Positions 8,379 through 16,823 of a DNA stretch of 64,000 nucleotides are shown in pieces. The translations under genes and the position numbers were made by a program. Below the pieces are notes generated by a model. That model was given only the letters and a program-made list of their open reading frames with translations, was not told the origin of the DNA and ran no database searches. The stretch comes from Chloroflexota bacterium (GTDB lineage: Bacteria > Chloroflexota > UBA11872 > VXOZ01). The stretch spans positions 16,360 to 80,359 of the forward strand of contig JAPPLM010000049.1 in NCBI GenBank assembly GCA_028874195.1, given 5' to 3'. Each line of letters begins with the position of its first letter. The first letter of the stretch is position 1.

Positions 8379-9671
8379 CTACTGCGCAGGTGTAACCGTA
8401 CCGTCGCTGACTTGCAGAACGTGGGCCGAATCTAAAACGTCCTGGGAAAACTGCTGGAGGTCGGAGGTGGTGGCAAAGGCTTGGACGTTGGGGGCGAGTG
8501 ACGCGAGCACGTGCTGGCGGCGTTGGGCATCGAGCTCGGAGAGGAAGTCATCGAGCAGAATCACCGGCCACTCGCCGGATTCGGCATGGAGCAGGGCGAT
8601 CTCGGTGAGTTTGAGGGTGAGCGCCGCGAGACGTTGTTCGCCGCGTGAACCAAAGGCGGCGAGGGGATGGTCGCCGTGCAGGAAGGTGAGATCGTCACGG
8701 TGGGGTCCGACTACGGTCACCGCCTGGGCGTGTTCGCGGGAGGCCTGCTCGGCGAGGGCGGCAGCAAAGGCTGCTTGAATGTCCGTCTGCCAGGTTTCTG
8801 GCAGCGCGTTGATGCGGAGTTCATCGAGAGGCGGCGCTGGCGGCAGCGGCACGGTGGAATCGTAGCGCAGGCGCAACTCCGCGCTTTGCGGGCCTGATTC
8901 TGCGTTTCGCGGGCGTAACTCTGCGTTACGAGGGGTTAGCTCTGTCTCTCGCCCACTTTGCTCTGCGCTCTGCGAGTCGGAATCGTCGCTTGTTCCCGTA
9001 AGCGAGGCGTAGCGGGTAGCAAGAGGTTCTGCCACGTGTGCCGCGTAAGCCACGCGGAGCGCGATGAGCGTTGCCCCTAAGGCGGTGAGTTCGCGATTCC
9101 AGGCTTCCAGTTGCCGCCGGTCGCGGGTTGTGCCTTCACGCAGGGCCCGCAGCAGCGCGTTGCGCTCCGCCATGACGTGCTCGTAGCCCTGCAAGGCGCG
9201 CAGATAGTTGGGATCGATGCGGCTGAGGAGGTAGTCGAGGTAGCGGCGGCGGGTGCTCGGCGAGCCATCCACCAGTGCGATGTCGTGGGGCGTAAACAGC
9301 ACCACGTGCAGGTGTTGCAGCAGGCTGGAAGCGCGGCGGGGCGCGCCGCCGATGCGGATGCGTTTGCTATAGCTGGCCTCTTGGTCCTGTTCGGCGGCCC
9401 AGATGACTTCCAGCGTGGTCGTGTGATCGCCGGCTGCCACGTCACCTGTCACCCGTGTGTAAGGACGCTCAGGATCGGGGGTGAAGCTGCGCAACTCCGC
9501 CTCGGAGCGGGCGCGGTAGGAGCGGCCGGTAGCGAGGCAGTGGATGGCCTCGAGGAGGTTCGACTTCCCAGCGCCGTTCGGTCCGGTGAAGATTGTCAGT
9601 CCCTGCGCGAGCGGGAGCGAAACGGTGCGATAGTTGCGGAAGTTTGTAAGAGAGAGCGCACTAAGGTACAT
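8379..9671 (-). CDS. recF: RecF, DNA replication/repair ATPase
   Basis: A 430-residue SMC-like ATPase that helps load RecA at gaps. The Walker A motif GPNGAGKS is at about 30-37, the LRALQGYEHVMAERNALL block follows at about 157, and the signature and Walker B ILLDDFLSELDAQRR come near the C-terminus, with GSRGEQRLAALTLKLTE before it. Compared with typical RecF (about 360-390 residues) it carries an extra segment at roughly 227-272, rich in repeats of the type PRNAEL/PQSAEL. dnaA, dnaN and gyrB are not adjacent, so the usual origin cluster is broken, though a parS site lies 1.6 kb upstream. Confidence 0.95.
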   Translation of the reverse strand: MYLSALSLTNFRNYRTVSLPLAQGLTIFTGPNGAGKSNLLEAIHCLATGRSYRARSEAELRSFTPDPERPYTRVTGDVAAGDHTTTLEVIWAAEQDQEASYSKRIRIGGAPRRASSLLQHLHVVLFTPHDIALVDGSPSTRRRYLDYLLSRIDPNYLRALQGYEHVMAERNALLRALREGTTRDRRQLEAWNRELTALGATLIALRVAYAAHVAEPLATRYASLTGTSDDSDSQSAEQSGRETELTPRNAELRPRNAESGPQSAELRLRYDSTVPLPPAPPLDELRINALPETWQTDIQAAFAAALAEQASREHAQAVTVVGPHRDDLTFLHGDHPLAAFGSRGEQRLAALTLKLTEIALLHAESGEWPVILLDDFLSELDAQRRQHVLASLAPNVQAFATTSDLQQFSQDVLDSAHVLQVSDGTVTPAQ

Positions 9672-10184
9672 ATAGCATCCTTTGGGCGGTTGCCAGATAT
9701 ACAGGACAGTGTAGGACGGTACATGGAAGCCCCCCTTACAAAGCGAGCGTGAAAAGGCTACTTGTCATAAAAAGCCGGTCCAAGACTGCAAGGGGCCATT
9801 GCGATTGGGCGTTCACGCCCTGAAGCCCCCGTACTTGAAGGACAGCAAGGTTCCAACCCATAAGCGGCCACTACATGGTAGCATGTGCTTAGTGTCGACA
9901 GACGATTGAATGAAATTGTAGGTGTGGGCGGGCTTCGACGTCGCGCTCCGGCAAGTTGGTTATGCCAAGGGATCACGATGAATTAGTAAGCGAACAGAAA
10001 CGACGCGCAACTTCATGAGATCCACAGGGTGAAGCAACATGGATCGGATGGTCAAATTAGAGAAAACGCCCAAAGAAGGAGGTTGAGACTCGGACGATAA
10101 TAGACACCGTATTTCCAAGAAGGACGCCATCAATCTACACAGAGTACCCGAAGCGGGACTCCACCAAAGGGGGTGGATCGAACT
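9672..10184. other. Intergenic region upstream of recF, no gene seen
   Basis: About 500 bases between the divergent recF and SDH_sah-type genes. Neither strand has a credible reading frame, tRNA or strong hairpin. Promoters for both flanking genes should lie here. Confidence 0.5.
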
Positions 10185-11114
10185 GTGACGACGACAGAGA
10201 AACAGAACCAGGATGAGAAGAAGTCCGCTGCACAAGTGATTGGAGAAATCGAAGAGATTACAAATTCCCGTGTGATTTCTTTTGTAGGTCGGCGGTCGTT
10301 AGGCACTTGGGACATTCTACCCTTTCATCGAGTGCTCGCTGGAATTTCGCACCAAGAGCAACTCTCGGTGATCGTCCAGAGTCTAGGGGAATTCTCTGAT
10401 GATGCCTTCAAGCTTGCAAGGGTTATCCGGGAGTTTGGAGATGAAGTCTCATTTATTGTACCGTCCGTTGCAAAGAGTGCAGCTACGCTGCTGTGTCTCT
10501 CGGGTGACAGAATTCTAATGGGACCCACTAGTGAACTTGGCCCTACGAACCCAATGATGTACGTCGACGAACGGTTGATAACTCCAACTGTTCCAGAGCC
10601 AGGGGGATTGTCTGCAGACCGTGAAGAAAGAGAAGGTCAGCCGAAACAACGACAAATGGCTGCTCTTGCATTGCGGGACTTCCTAATTGCTGCGGGGGTT
10701 CTCACGTCACAAGGCGCTTATGACCCCGAGAAACTCTCAGTCTATATGACCAATGGGATTCTGAACCCCTTTCTACTTGGGGACTTTGAGCGATCTGGCA
10801 AAACCTCAATGCAATACGCTGAAACTTTGCTGCGGGACCACATGTTTAAGGGTAAGAAGAGTGCTGCCAAGGCCGCAAGAGAAACCGCAAGGAAACTGTG
10901 CGAAGGCTACTTTGACCACGCCTATCCGATTGTGCGTCAAGAAGCACGCGATGAACTGAATCTAAACGTTGAGGACATGCCAGATGAACTGTTCGAGAAA
11001 ACCTCAGACCTGGTTTCTGCCTACGACCGCATGCTGTCCGACCAAAACATAGCTCGGATTATTGAGACCTCAACGGGCAACCCTTGGACAGTCCACTGGA
11101 AAGAGCCCACGTAG
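10185..11114 (+). CDS. SDH_sah-type serine protease-like protein (ClpP/crotonase fold)
   Basis: A protein of about 309 residues resembling the serine dehydrogenase proteinase (SDH_sah) family, whose fold is related to ClpP and SppA. Key segments are QSLGEFSDDAFKLARVIREFG (substrate-strand region), then PSVAKSAATLLCLSGDRILMGP with the probable nucleophile Ser in KSAAT, then SELGPTNP. The C-terminal half is helical and charged. No signal peptide or membrane segment is visible. GTG at 10185 is preferred because AGGGGG lies at a usable distance; an earlier GTG (10173) overlaps that site. Composition is less GC-rich than its neighbours, suggesting acquisition. The substrate is unknown. Confidence 0.75.
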   Translation: MTTTEKQNQDEKKSAAQVIGEIEEITNSRVISFVGRRSLGTWDILPFHRVLAGISHQEQLSVIVQSLGEFSDDAFKLARVIREFGDEVSFIVPSVAKSAATLLCLSGDRILMGPTSELGPTNPMMYVDERLITPTVPEPGGLSADREEREGQPKQRQMAALALRDFLIAAGVLTSQGAYDPEKLSVYMTNGILNPFLLGDFERSGKTSMQYAETLLRDHMFKGKKSAAKAARETARKLCEGYFDHAYPIVRQEARDELNLNVEDMPDELFEKTSDLVSAYDRMLSDQNIARIIETSTGNPWTVHWKEPT

Positions 11115-11134
11115 CCTCAGGCGATAGAGCGAAT

Positions 11135-11164
11135 CCCTCGCAGCTTGCGGGGGCTTTGCTTTTT
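11135..11164 (+). terminator. Intrinsic terminator after the SDH_sah-type gene
   Basis: CCCTCGC (11135-11141) pairs with GCGGGGG (11147-11153), including one G-T wobble, around a 5-nt loop. A T-rich tract (TTTGCTTTTT) follows. It begins 20 nt past the stop codon at 11114. Confidence 0.65.
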
Positions 11165-11189
11165 CGCAACCTAGCAAGTAACGTGCAGG

Positions 11190-11205
11190 TTCCTCACGTG
11201 AAGCA
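11190..11205. promoter_or_regulatory. Degenerate parS-like sequence
   Basis: TTCCTCACGTGAAGCA matches the 16-bp parS consensus at 12 of 16 positions, including the central CACGTGAA core. It lies 99 bp from the exact site at 11289-11304 and could be a secondary ParB contact or chance. Confidence 0.35.
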
Positions 11206-11288
11206 CGGTACGGGGCCGGGACTACAGATTCACAAGGTAGCAAGAACACAGTACGTCCCTTTATCGGATGCCCGGTGTGTTGGGCAGT

Positions 11289-11304
11289 TGTTTCACGTGA
11301 AACA
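11289..11304. promoter_or_regulatory. parS: parS centromere site (ParB/Spo0J binding)
   Basis: The 16 bases TGTTTCACGTGAAACA are an exact copy of the widely conserved bacterial chromosomal parS consensus and a perfect palindrome. parS sites are bound by ParB and used by ParABS/SMC for origin segregation, and usually cluster near oriC. This one is intergenic, about 1.6 kb from the start of recF, which suggests this part of the window lies in the origin-proximal domain. parA and parB are not in the window. Confidence 0.8.
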
Positions 11305-11342
11305 TGCGGCGCTGTCCGATCGGCCCAGCCTGAGACACCCGG

Positions 11343-12272
11343 CTACCCCTCACGCCACGGCGGCACGTCCCACGTATTCACCCACTCCCACTGCCACTCC
11401 ACCCGCTTCTCCGGCAGCGTGACCGCGTATTCGATGCCGGCCGTGAGCGGCAGCACCTGGGTCTGCGCGCCCACCTTCTCACGATAGTACTCGATGAATG
11501 CGCCCACGTCGCTCGCATTCGGCGGCCAGTGTCCCTCCGGCACCGGGTCCGACTTGCGGTCGGTGCGGTAATGCACCGGAATTAGGGCATAGGGCCGAAT
11601 GTAATCCACGAAATCCTCAAGCTCGGTGTTTTGCTGTTCCGCGTTTGTCGGCACGAGACCCAGTTTCATGTGAATGGCAAAGTCCACGCGCCCGCGCAGC
11701 GCCTGCATGGCGGGATAGGCCGCCCACGCGTCACCAATGTGCAAGAACGAGACATTCAAAGCCTTGTGGGTAACGAGAAAACCCAGGTTCGGCAGGTCGG
11801 GACGCTGATTCTCCCCGCTCTCGATGGTCTCCACGAGCAACGGGCCGAGATCAAGCTCATCCGGACCGGGAAACTCCCGCACGTGCGCCGTGCCCGCCCA
11901 CGGCCGGCCGCGCTGCATCTTATTCTGGTGCTTGGGGTACATCACCTGGATCTTATCGGCCGCCACGTGCTTGGTAATTGGCAGATCGCGGGAGAACGCC
12001 GCGTCGCCGTATTTCTCGTCAATGGGCTCGTCCGGCCACAGAGCGCCCGGCGGCACGAACATCTTCTTAAAGCGTTCGCCCTGGCAGAGCTTGCGCAACG
12101 TCTTGGGGTGGCAGTGATCAAAGTGCTCGTGGCTGATGAAGATGTAGTCGTAAATCGGCTGGGCGTTGTCCAGGTTCTCCCCAAAGAGATAAGGATCAAA
12201 GGCGATGTTCACGTCGCCAAAGCGCACGTCAAACGCCCCACACCCCCACCACCGCAGCCAAATCCGATCCAT
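11343..12272 (-). CDS. MBL-fold metal-dependent hydrolase (UlaG-like)
   Basis: A 309-residue metallo-beta-lactamase-fold protein. It opens with IWLRWWGCGAFDVRFGDVNIAFDPYL, a typical UlaG/L-ascorbate-6-phosphate lactonase-like start. The metal-binding motif HEHFDHCH (the HxHxDH pattern) is at about 49-56, a further ligand is expected in FLHIGDAW, and the final His lies in LIPVHYRTD. No signal peptide is seen, so it is probably cytosolic. It stands alone, convergent with nothing obvious, and the true substrate (lactone, phosphodiester or other) cannot be told from sequence. Confidence 0.8.
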   Translation of the reverse strand: MDRIWLRWWGCGAFDVRFGDVNIAFDPYLFGENLDNAQPIYDYIFISHEHFDHCHPKTLRKLCQGERFKKMFVPPGALWPDEPIDEKYGDAAFSRDLPITKHVAADKIQVMYPKHQNKMQRGRPWAGTAHVREFPGPDELDLGPLLVETIESGENQRPDLPNLGFLVTHKALNVSFLHIGDAWAAYPAMQALRGRVDFAIHMKLGLVPTNAEQQNTELEDFVDYIRPYALIPVHYRTDRKSDPVPEGHWPPNASDVGAFIEYYREKVGAQTQVLPLTAGIEYAVTLPEKRVEWQWEWVNTWDVPPWREG

Positions 12273-12663
12273 GGATTCCCATATACCTCAAATTGCTCGA
12301 GACAATGTGCTTAACAGCAGCAGTTTCATTCGAAAATAGGAATTTTGAACTTGGACTTTATTCCAGGCCTTACCCCCGGCATGCGCCTGCGGATAAAGCA
12401 TGCCCAAGCCCTGCTACTCGCGTTCGATTGATGTCAACAGCATATCATATTGATTGAAGCACTCTGGCGCTGTTTCGATTCGGAACCTAATGCGAACCCT
12501 TGCAACCCGACTCCGGCTGGCCGGTTGTGGCAACTGCTAGCCTGAGAGAGGGCTAACGCGGCTTGCGCCACGGGCTTTTCGGTTGAATATCCTGATATGG
12601 GGAGGCTGAACCGGCGCGTAACAGCGCCCGAACCCGGTAAGATATCTCATCTGCTAGGGACTT
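12273..12663. other. Intergenic region, nothing recognised
   Basis: About 390 bases upstream of the MBL hydrolase and downstream of the nucleotidyltransferase. I see no coding frame with a family resemblance, no RNA gene and no strong hairpin. Confidence 0.5.
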
Positions 12664-13515
12664 TCAGGGCCTTACATCTCGGACTACTAGCGCCTCAGCG
12701 AGATCAAAAAACTGGCATATCTGGCTTATGGCTTCAGAGGGTTGGACAATACCATGAGTGGCGAGTGGGCCGTCTAGGTCCTCCGCATGTTTGACAAGCT
12801 CCCTGAGCACCCGTAGTTGTGCTATGGCGGGCGCTGCTTCGAAACCTGCCGCCATTGCTGCGTATCCTTCCGAGAGTCCCATGCCGTTATGGCATAGGGC
12901 CGCAGCTTCTGTCAGGGTACGGCTGACCACACCAGTCATTCTGGCCGCAGTTTCACTGTCTCTTCTCGCTATATACTTTGCAGCTATGAAAGTCATCGCC
13001 CAGAAGAAGGCAATCTTGTGTGTCAGAACATCAGCGAGGGGTGGCTTTGGACCCAGTGGTGGGCCTGATGACCGGTGAAATATGCCTCGCCACTGAGCAC
13101 CGGGCATCACTGGGAGTCCGGCGCGGTCGAACAGAATCTTTGCGTCATCCGGACGATGCGCCGTCGACTTCGCCTGCCAGAACCAGTCGACGTGCTGCGG
13201 GCCCGCTTCACCCTCATACAGTGCCAGTAAGTAGGCGCCGCCAACCGGTGCGTTGGAGAGGTTGTCCATGAGGAGTATTGGCCGAGCCGGCCGAGCCGCG
13301 TGGATCCTGCGGTGGTCAGCGAAGTCGTCGATCGCCTTGTCGGCGACGACTATGTAGACATCCAAGTCGCTCAAAGCATCGTCTTCGCCACGAGCCACTG
13401 AGCCCGTTAACCACGCCGCTCGCACACGATGATCGCTCCGCATGGTTTGGTCGATGCGTCTGAGCAGTTCCGCGCGTTCTCGCCACCGGATCGAAAGCAG
13501 TTCATTGATGTCCAT
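12664..13515 (-). CDS. Nucleotidyltransferase-domain protein
   Basis: A protein of about 283 residues with a polymerase-beta-type nucleotidyltransferase core near the N-terminus: AAWLTGSVARGEDDALSDLDVYIVV. It has the GSxARG loop and the two metal-binding Asp residues (DLD). The remainder is helical and resembles the C-terminal part of aminoglycoside-type or MNT-like enzymes, with LTHKIAFFWAMTFIAAKYIARRD. The start at MDINELLSIRWRERAELL (13515) is chosen because the upstream in-frame extension to 13683 is arginine- and cysteine-rich with no family likeness. It may transfer a nucleotide to a small molecule or protein; no HEPN partner is adjacent. Confidence 0.75.
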   Translation of the reverse strand: MDINELLSIRWRERAELLRRIDQTMRSDHRVRAAWLTGSVARGEDDALSDLDVYIVVADKAIDDFADHRRIHAARPARPILLMDNLSNAPVGGAYLLALYEGEAGPQHVDWFWQAKSTAHRPDDAKILFDRAGLPVMPGAQWRGIFHRSSGPPLGPKPPLADVLTHKIAFFWAMTFIAAKYIARRDSETAARMTGVVSRTLTEAAALCHNGMGLSEGYAAMAAGFEAAPAIAQLRVLRELVKHAEDLDGPLATHGIVQPSEAISQICQFFDLAEALVVRDVRP

Positions 13516-13624
13516 ATGCGCCGCCCTGACATGCGGCGGGTCCAGCCTTAGAAGTGCCGACCGTACCTTAGTAGCGAGGGTCGAACTCCGTATGCACGAC
13601 GTTATTCGTACCGAAAACCGGCAA

Positions 13625-14032
13625 TCAGAACAGTCCGCTGAGCGCATCCTGGGGAGAAACCGCACGTATGGGAGAGCGCTCATAGTCCTTCACGTTTCGG
13701 GTCACGATGTGCCTGGCCCCGCAGGCACGAGCGGCTGCCACCTGCATGGCGTCCTCGAAGTCCGCCATTGGGAGCCCGGCCGCGTAGCGGATACTCTCAG
13801 TGTCGGTGGCGGCCACGGCCACAAAGCGTGTTAGTTCGACGATGAAGTCGCGCGTATTCACGCCTCCCAGCGCTGGAGCAACAAGGTAGTAGAAGTTGGA
13901 TACGGAATGCCACGCGATGAATGCCGCCTCAGCGCCGTGCTCTATGCGGTCAAGCAGTTCGGCAGCGCTGTCGGCATGGGGGCGCCGGTCGAGGGCGACG
14001 TCGATGAGTACGTCGGTATCGAGAAGGATCAT
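13625..14032 (-). CDS. PIN-domain ribonuclease toxin (VapC-like)
   Basis: A 135-residue PIN-domain protein. It starts MILLDTDVLIDVALDRRPHADSA with the first catalytic Asp (LDTDVLID), has a mid-protein acidic site (LPMADFEDAMQVAAA), and ends HIVTRNVKDYERSPIRAVSP, the usual (I/V)(T/V)RN...D block. These are the acidic residues that hold the metal in PIN ribonucleases. Its ATG overlaps the stop of the antitoxin gene by 4 nt, so the two are translationally coupled. As a toxin it would cleave RNA; the target is unknown. Confidence 0.85.
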   Translation of the reverse strand: MILLDTDVLIDVALDRRPHADSAAELLDRIEHGAEAAFIAWHSVSNFYYLVAPALGGVNTRDFIVELTRFVAVAATDTESIRYAAGLPMADFEDAMQVAAARACGARHIVTRNVKDYERSPIRAVSPQDALSGLF

Positions 14033-14256
14033 CGGAGATACTTCTTGGCCAGCGCGGCGTAGCGCGGGTCGTCATCACGCTCCGCCGGCTGAAACTTGCC
14101 GCGCCACCGCTCAGAGAAGGACGGCGAATCCTCACCCGCCATTTCCCTGAGGGACTGTTCAATCAGTGACGACAGGGACACACCGCGCGAGCGGGCGTAG
14201 CGTTTGGCCGCCGGCAAGAGGTCGGCGTCTACTGTGATGGTGAGCTTACGTTTCAC
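14029..14256 (-). CDS. Ribbon-helix-helix-type antitoxin (DUF6364-like)
   Basis: A 75-residue protein, VKRKLTITVDADLLPAAKRYARSRGVSLSSLIEQSLREM and on, matching the DNA-binding half of DUF6364/RHH antitoxins. It ends in a charged tail (AERDDDPRYAALAKKYL) likely to cover the PIN toxin. The GTG at 14256 is preferred over a TTG at 14295, because similarity begins there and the TTG lies inside the operator. The 4-nt overlap with the toxin and the promoter/operator directly upstream argue for an autoregulated toxin-antitoxin operon. Confidence 0.8.
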   Translation of the reverse strand: MKRKLTITVDADLLPAAKRYARSRGVSLSSLIEQSLREMAGEDSPSFSERWRGKFQPAERDDDPRYAALAKKYLR

Positions 14257-14277
14257 TGTGGCTTGACACCTCTGAAG

Positions 14278-14328
14278 ACGTATACGGATATTCAATATGA
14301 GTATACGTGTTTCCGCCTATGTGTGCAA
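14278..14328 (-). promoter_or_regulatory. Promoter and overlapping palindromic operator of the toxin-antitoxin operon
   Basis: On the minus strand a -35 TTGCAC (plus 14323-14328) and a -10 TATACT (plus 14300-14305) are separated by exactly 17 nt. The -10 overlaps one arm of an inverted repeat, ACGTATAC (14278-14285) and GTATACGT (14301-14308). A smaller palindrome, ATATTCAATAT, sits between the arms. This is the expected layout for repression by the RHH antitoxin encoded 22 nt downstream. Confidence 0.75.
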
Positions 14329-14494
14329 GGGTTTATCCCCTTAAGACAAACCCTCCAGGACGGGACTACTGATAAAAGGGCTGTCAGGTGGACCACAGGC
14401 CGCCTAATCGGGAATGAGCCAACGAGGGATTAGTCTCGGGAGCGGTGGCCAAAAACCCATCTTCTTCAGTCGCCTAGTCGCGACAACCACAATC

Positions 14495-15226
14495 TCACGG
14501 GGAAGGCACCGTCATACGCAGGAGGATGGTGTTATCCACTTCCAGGTCGCTGCCCCAGATCAGGCGGGCGGAGTCGTGCCATTGGATCCGGTTGTAGCCG
14601 TCCTTGGGGCGGACGGCGCTTTCCGACCACTCGGTAGCGGGCGTCCAGGAGCCAGCATCGAAGTCGACGTTCGTCCAGCCGGCCGGAGCTTCCATCTTCT
14701 CAAAGCGGCAGGCGGTTTCCGGGTTTGCCGCTTTCTCACACTCGGGGTTCAGGGGGGCGCGGTGAATCACCAGCACCTGCCACGCGCTGTTGGTCACAGC
14801 CACCACTGTGCCGGTGCGCAGGTCGGTGATTTGCGCGATGATGCCGCCGTCGCCCATCTGTTGATTGCGTTCCCCGATGTATTCGAGCCCGGAATCGGTC
14901 TCCTTGAAGTCCTTGGCCTCGATGGCGACGGTCAGGGGATAGGTGGCGCTAAAGGTGATGGTTTCGGCGTTGAAGGAGCGCTCCGTCGTGATCGGCACCG
15001 AGTCCTCGCCAACCAGCACGCCGTTGACGTAGAGCGCAAACCAGTTGTCGGCCCACACCTCAGCCTTGAATTCCCTCTCGGCCGCTTGACTGGCGGATTC
15101 CGCTTGAGCGCCTCCTTCCGGGGTCACAGTGCCTGTCGTGGTGCCGCTATCGCCGGAACCGCAGCCGACGGCTAACCACATCACGACCAGCAGCGCCGTT
15201 ACACTCTTGGCGAAGTACTGATACAT
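14495..15226 (-). CDS. Secreted lipoprotein of unknown function
   Basis: A 243-residue protein with a lipoprotein signal: a positively charged start, hydrophobic VTALLVVMWLAV, then the lipobox LAVGC (Cys about 22). A Gly/Thr/Ser/Glu-rich linker follows. The mature part (FKAEVWADNWFALYVNGVLVGEDSVPITTERSFNAE, then YPLTVAIEAKDFKETDSGLEYIG) resembles the beta-sandwich regions of carbohydrate-binding or galactose-binding-like domains. That comparison is weak and based on pattern only. It should be anchored on the outer face of the cytoplasmic membrane. No adjacent operon partner is on the same strand. Confidence 0.7.
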   Translation of the reverse strand: MYQYFAKSVTALLVVMWLAVGCGSGDSGTTTGTVTPEGGAQAESASQAAEREFKAEVWADNWFALYVNGVLVGEDSVPITTERSFNAETITFSATYPLTVAIEAKDFKETDSGLEYIGERNQQMGDGGIIAQITDLRTGTVVAVTNSAWQVLVIHRAPLNPECEKAANPETACRFEKMEAPAGWTNVDFDAGSWTPATEWSESAVRPKDGYNRIQWHDSARLIWGSDLEVDNTILLRMTVPSP

Positions 15227-15539
15227 AGGTCTATTGCTCTTTCACTCTGCTGCGATGACGGGCCGTTCCGTGAGGCGACACTGTCCGGCAACGCGGGGAG
15301 ACCAAGCAGGGAGCGCGCACGTTCCGTGCGCACCTACGCTACCGGCGTACCTACTCGTCCTGGCAAACGTGTCGGACTGCTAATAGTCCAATGACACTGC
15401 AATCATGGGTACGTCTCACTGGCGGCGAAGGGGTACGGCGCAGGTTACAAACCTGCGCTACCCGGTCAAGCCGGCGCTCCCCTTAAATCCAGGATAGTTA
15501 GGCCGCTAGGCATGACGCAACTGCGGCCTTGCGGACGCG
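15227..15539. other. Intergenic region with a short inverted repeat
   Basis: No gene is visible. It holds GCGCAGGT-tacaa-ACCTGCGC (15438-15458). A close relative lies at 27065-27083, so this belongs to one of the dispersed hairpin families of the window. Confidence 0.6.
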
Positions 15540-16523
15540 TTACTCCAGCACCGAGTGGTAGATGGAGTCGACAAGCTCCATGGTTTTCGTAGCGTCGGTG
15601 AAGTTCGTGTCGGTCTGGCGGCCGGTCTTGATGCAGTCGATGAAGTGACGGTTCTCGCCAAAGAAGCCATAGGCATGATAGCGCGCGTCATTGCCCGCGG
15701 CCGTGTTGACGTCCAGCACCGCCGGCTCGTCGTTGCCGTCCGTATAGACCCTGGCCGTATCGTCCGGGTCGATGTAAGCGGTAATGCCCTTGCCGTGAAT
15801 CTCGAAAATGTGCCGCCGCGTCCCGGCCACCCAGTTAGCCTGCAAGAAGCCGGCGCAACCGTTATCAAACTTGATGAGCGCGTTGAAGACGTTGGGATAA
15901 TCGGCGTACACCTCGCGCACGTCGCTGGCCACCGCCGACACCTCGCCGCCGCCGAGCCAGCGGCATACGTCCACCGCGTGGACCGCGTCACAACTGAGAA
16001 TGTCTGTCGCGCCGCCGTAATAGGGCAGATCACCAGGCGTCGTAAACTGATGCTTGTGAAAGACCGATTGAAACTGGATGATCGGCCCGCGCGCCTCCAC
16101 CTGAGCGCGAACATCGCGCATTAGGGGGATGAAGCGACGGTTGAACGCCGTCATGGTCAGCGCGCCGTACTTGGCGGCGGTCTTGGCCATGCTGCTGGTT
16201 TGAAATGCGTTGAGTCCCGGCGGCTTCTCCACGAAGAGGTGATGCCCGCGCTGCAGAACGTTTATCGAGATGTCGTAGAGGTGGTGCGGCGGCATGAGGC
16301 AGTAAACGCCGTCCGGCTTCTCCTTATCGAGCATCTCGCGATAGTCAGAGTAGGTATTGGCGATGTTGAAACGGGCGGCCGTGTTTTGCAGCCTCTCGGC
16401 GTCCAGATCGCACGTGCCGGCTATCTCAACGTCTTCCATCTCACTCAACGACGGGTAGTGCATGGCGTTGGCGAGACTGCCCGCGCCGATCATGCAAATG
16501 CGGACTTTCTCCGGGCCTGGCAT
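15540..16523 (-). CDS. Gfo/Idh/MocA family NAD(P)-dependent oxidoreductase
   Basis: A protein of 327 residues. The Rossmann start KVRICMIGAGSLANAMHYPSL has the GxGxxx dinucleotide-binding loop, and the family signature (EKPPGLN) follows near residue 100. The C-terminal part ends HFIDCIKTGRQTDTNFTDATKTMELVDSIYHS, the usual substrate-domain closing helix. GGAGGA lies 4 nt before the ATG at 16523; a longer reading to 16616 adds an unrelated segment. Members oxidise or reduce sugars, inositols and related polyols. Given the neighbouring SMP-30 gene and aminotransferase, a role in carbohydrate catabolism is likely, but the substrate is open. Confidence 0.9.
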   Translation of the reverse strand: MPGPEKVRICMIGAGSLANAMHYPSLSEMEDVEIAGTCDLDAERLQNTAARFNIANTYSDYREMLDKEKPDGVYCLMPPHHLYDISINVLQRGHHLFVEKPPGLNAFQTSSMAKTAAKYGALTMTAFNRRFIPLMRDVRAQVEARGPIIQFQSVFHKHQFTTPGDLPYYGGATDILSCDAVHAVDVCRWLGGGEVSAVASDVREVYADYPNVFNALIKFDNGCAGFLQANWVAGTRRHIFEIHGKGITAYIDPDDTARVYTDGNDEPAVLDVNTAAGNDARYHAYGFFGENRHFIDCIKTGRQTDTNFTDATKTMELVDSIYHSVLE

Positions 16524-16660
16524 GGGTTCCTCCGTTTGGGTGTATGCGTGAATTTGCGCTTGCGCCCCATGATAGAAGCCGTAGGGACGAAAAACAAGCA
16601 AGAGTAGATGCAGCATCGGTACGCCATGGAGGCGCCGCGTGGCGAATTGCCTTTTATTCC

Positions 16661-16696
16661 GTCTGTAGGGGCACGATATATCGTGCCCCTACAGAC
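16661..16696. repeat. Perfect 36-bp palindrome, copy 1 of the GTAGGGGCACGATA family
   Basis: GTCTGTAGGGGCACGATA is followed immediately by its exact reverse complement, with no spacer. The inner 28 bp recur at 17790, 32795 and 39448. All four copies are intergenic. Confidence 0.95.
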
Positions 16697-16823
16697 TACG
16701 GACCAAACAGTTGTCTGAACCGAGCATCACTTGATGCGTGCGACGTTCGCCAGCGCGGGCGTTAAAGGACTATCATCAAGAGTAGCCAAATCGTGAAGTG
16801 CCACGGGGCATAAGAAGTGGGGG

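Noticed and set aside
14524..14532. TTATCCACT, near the DnaA-box consensus
   Set aside because: It lies inside the coding sequence of the lipoprotein gene and is single, so it is probably chance.
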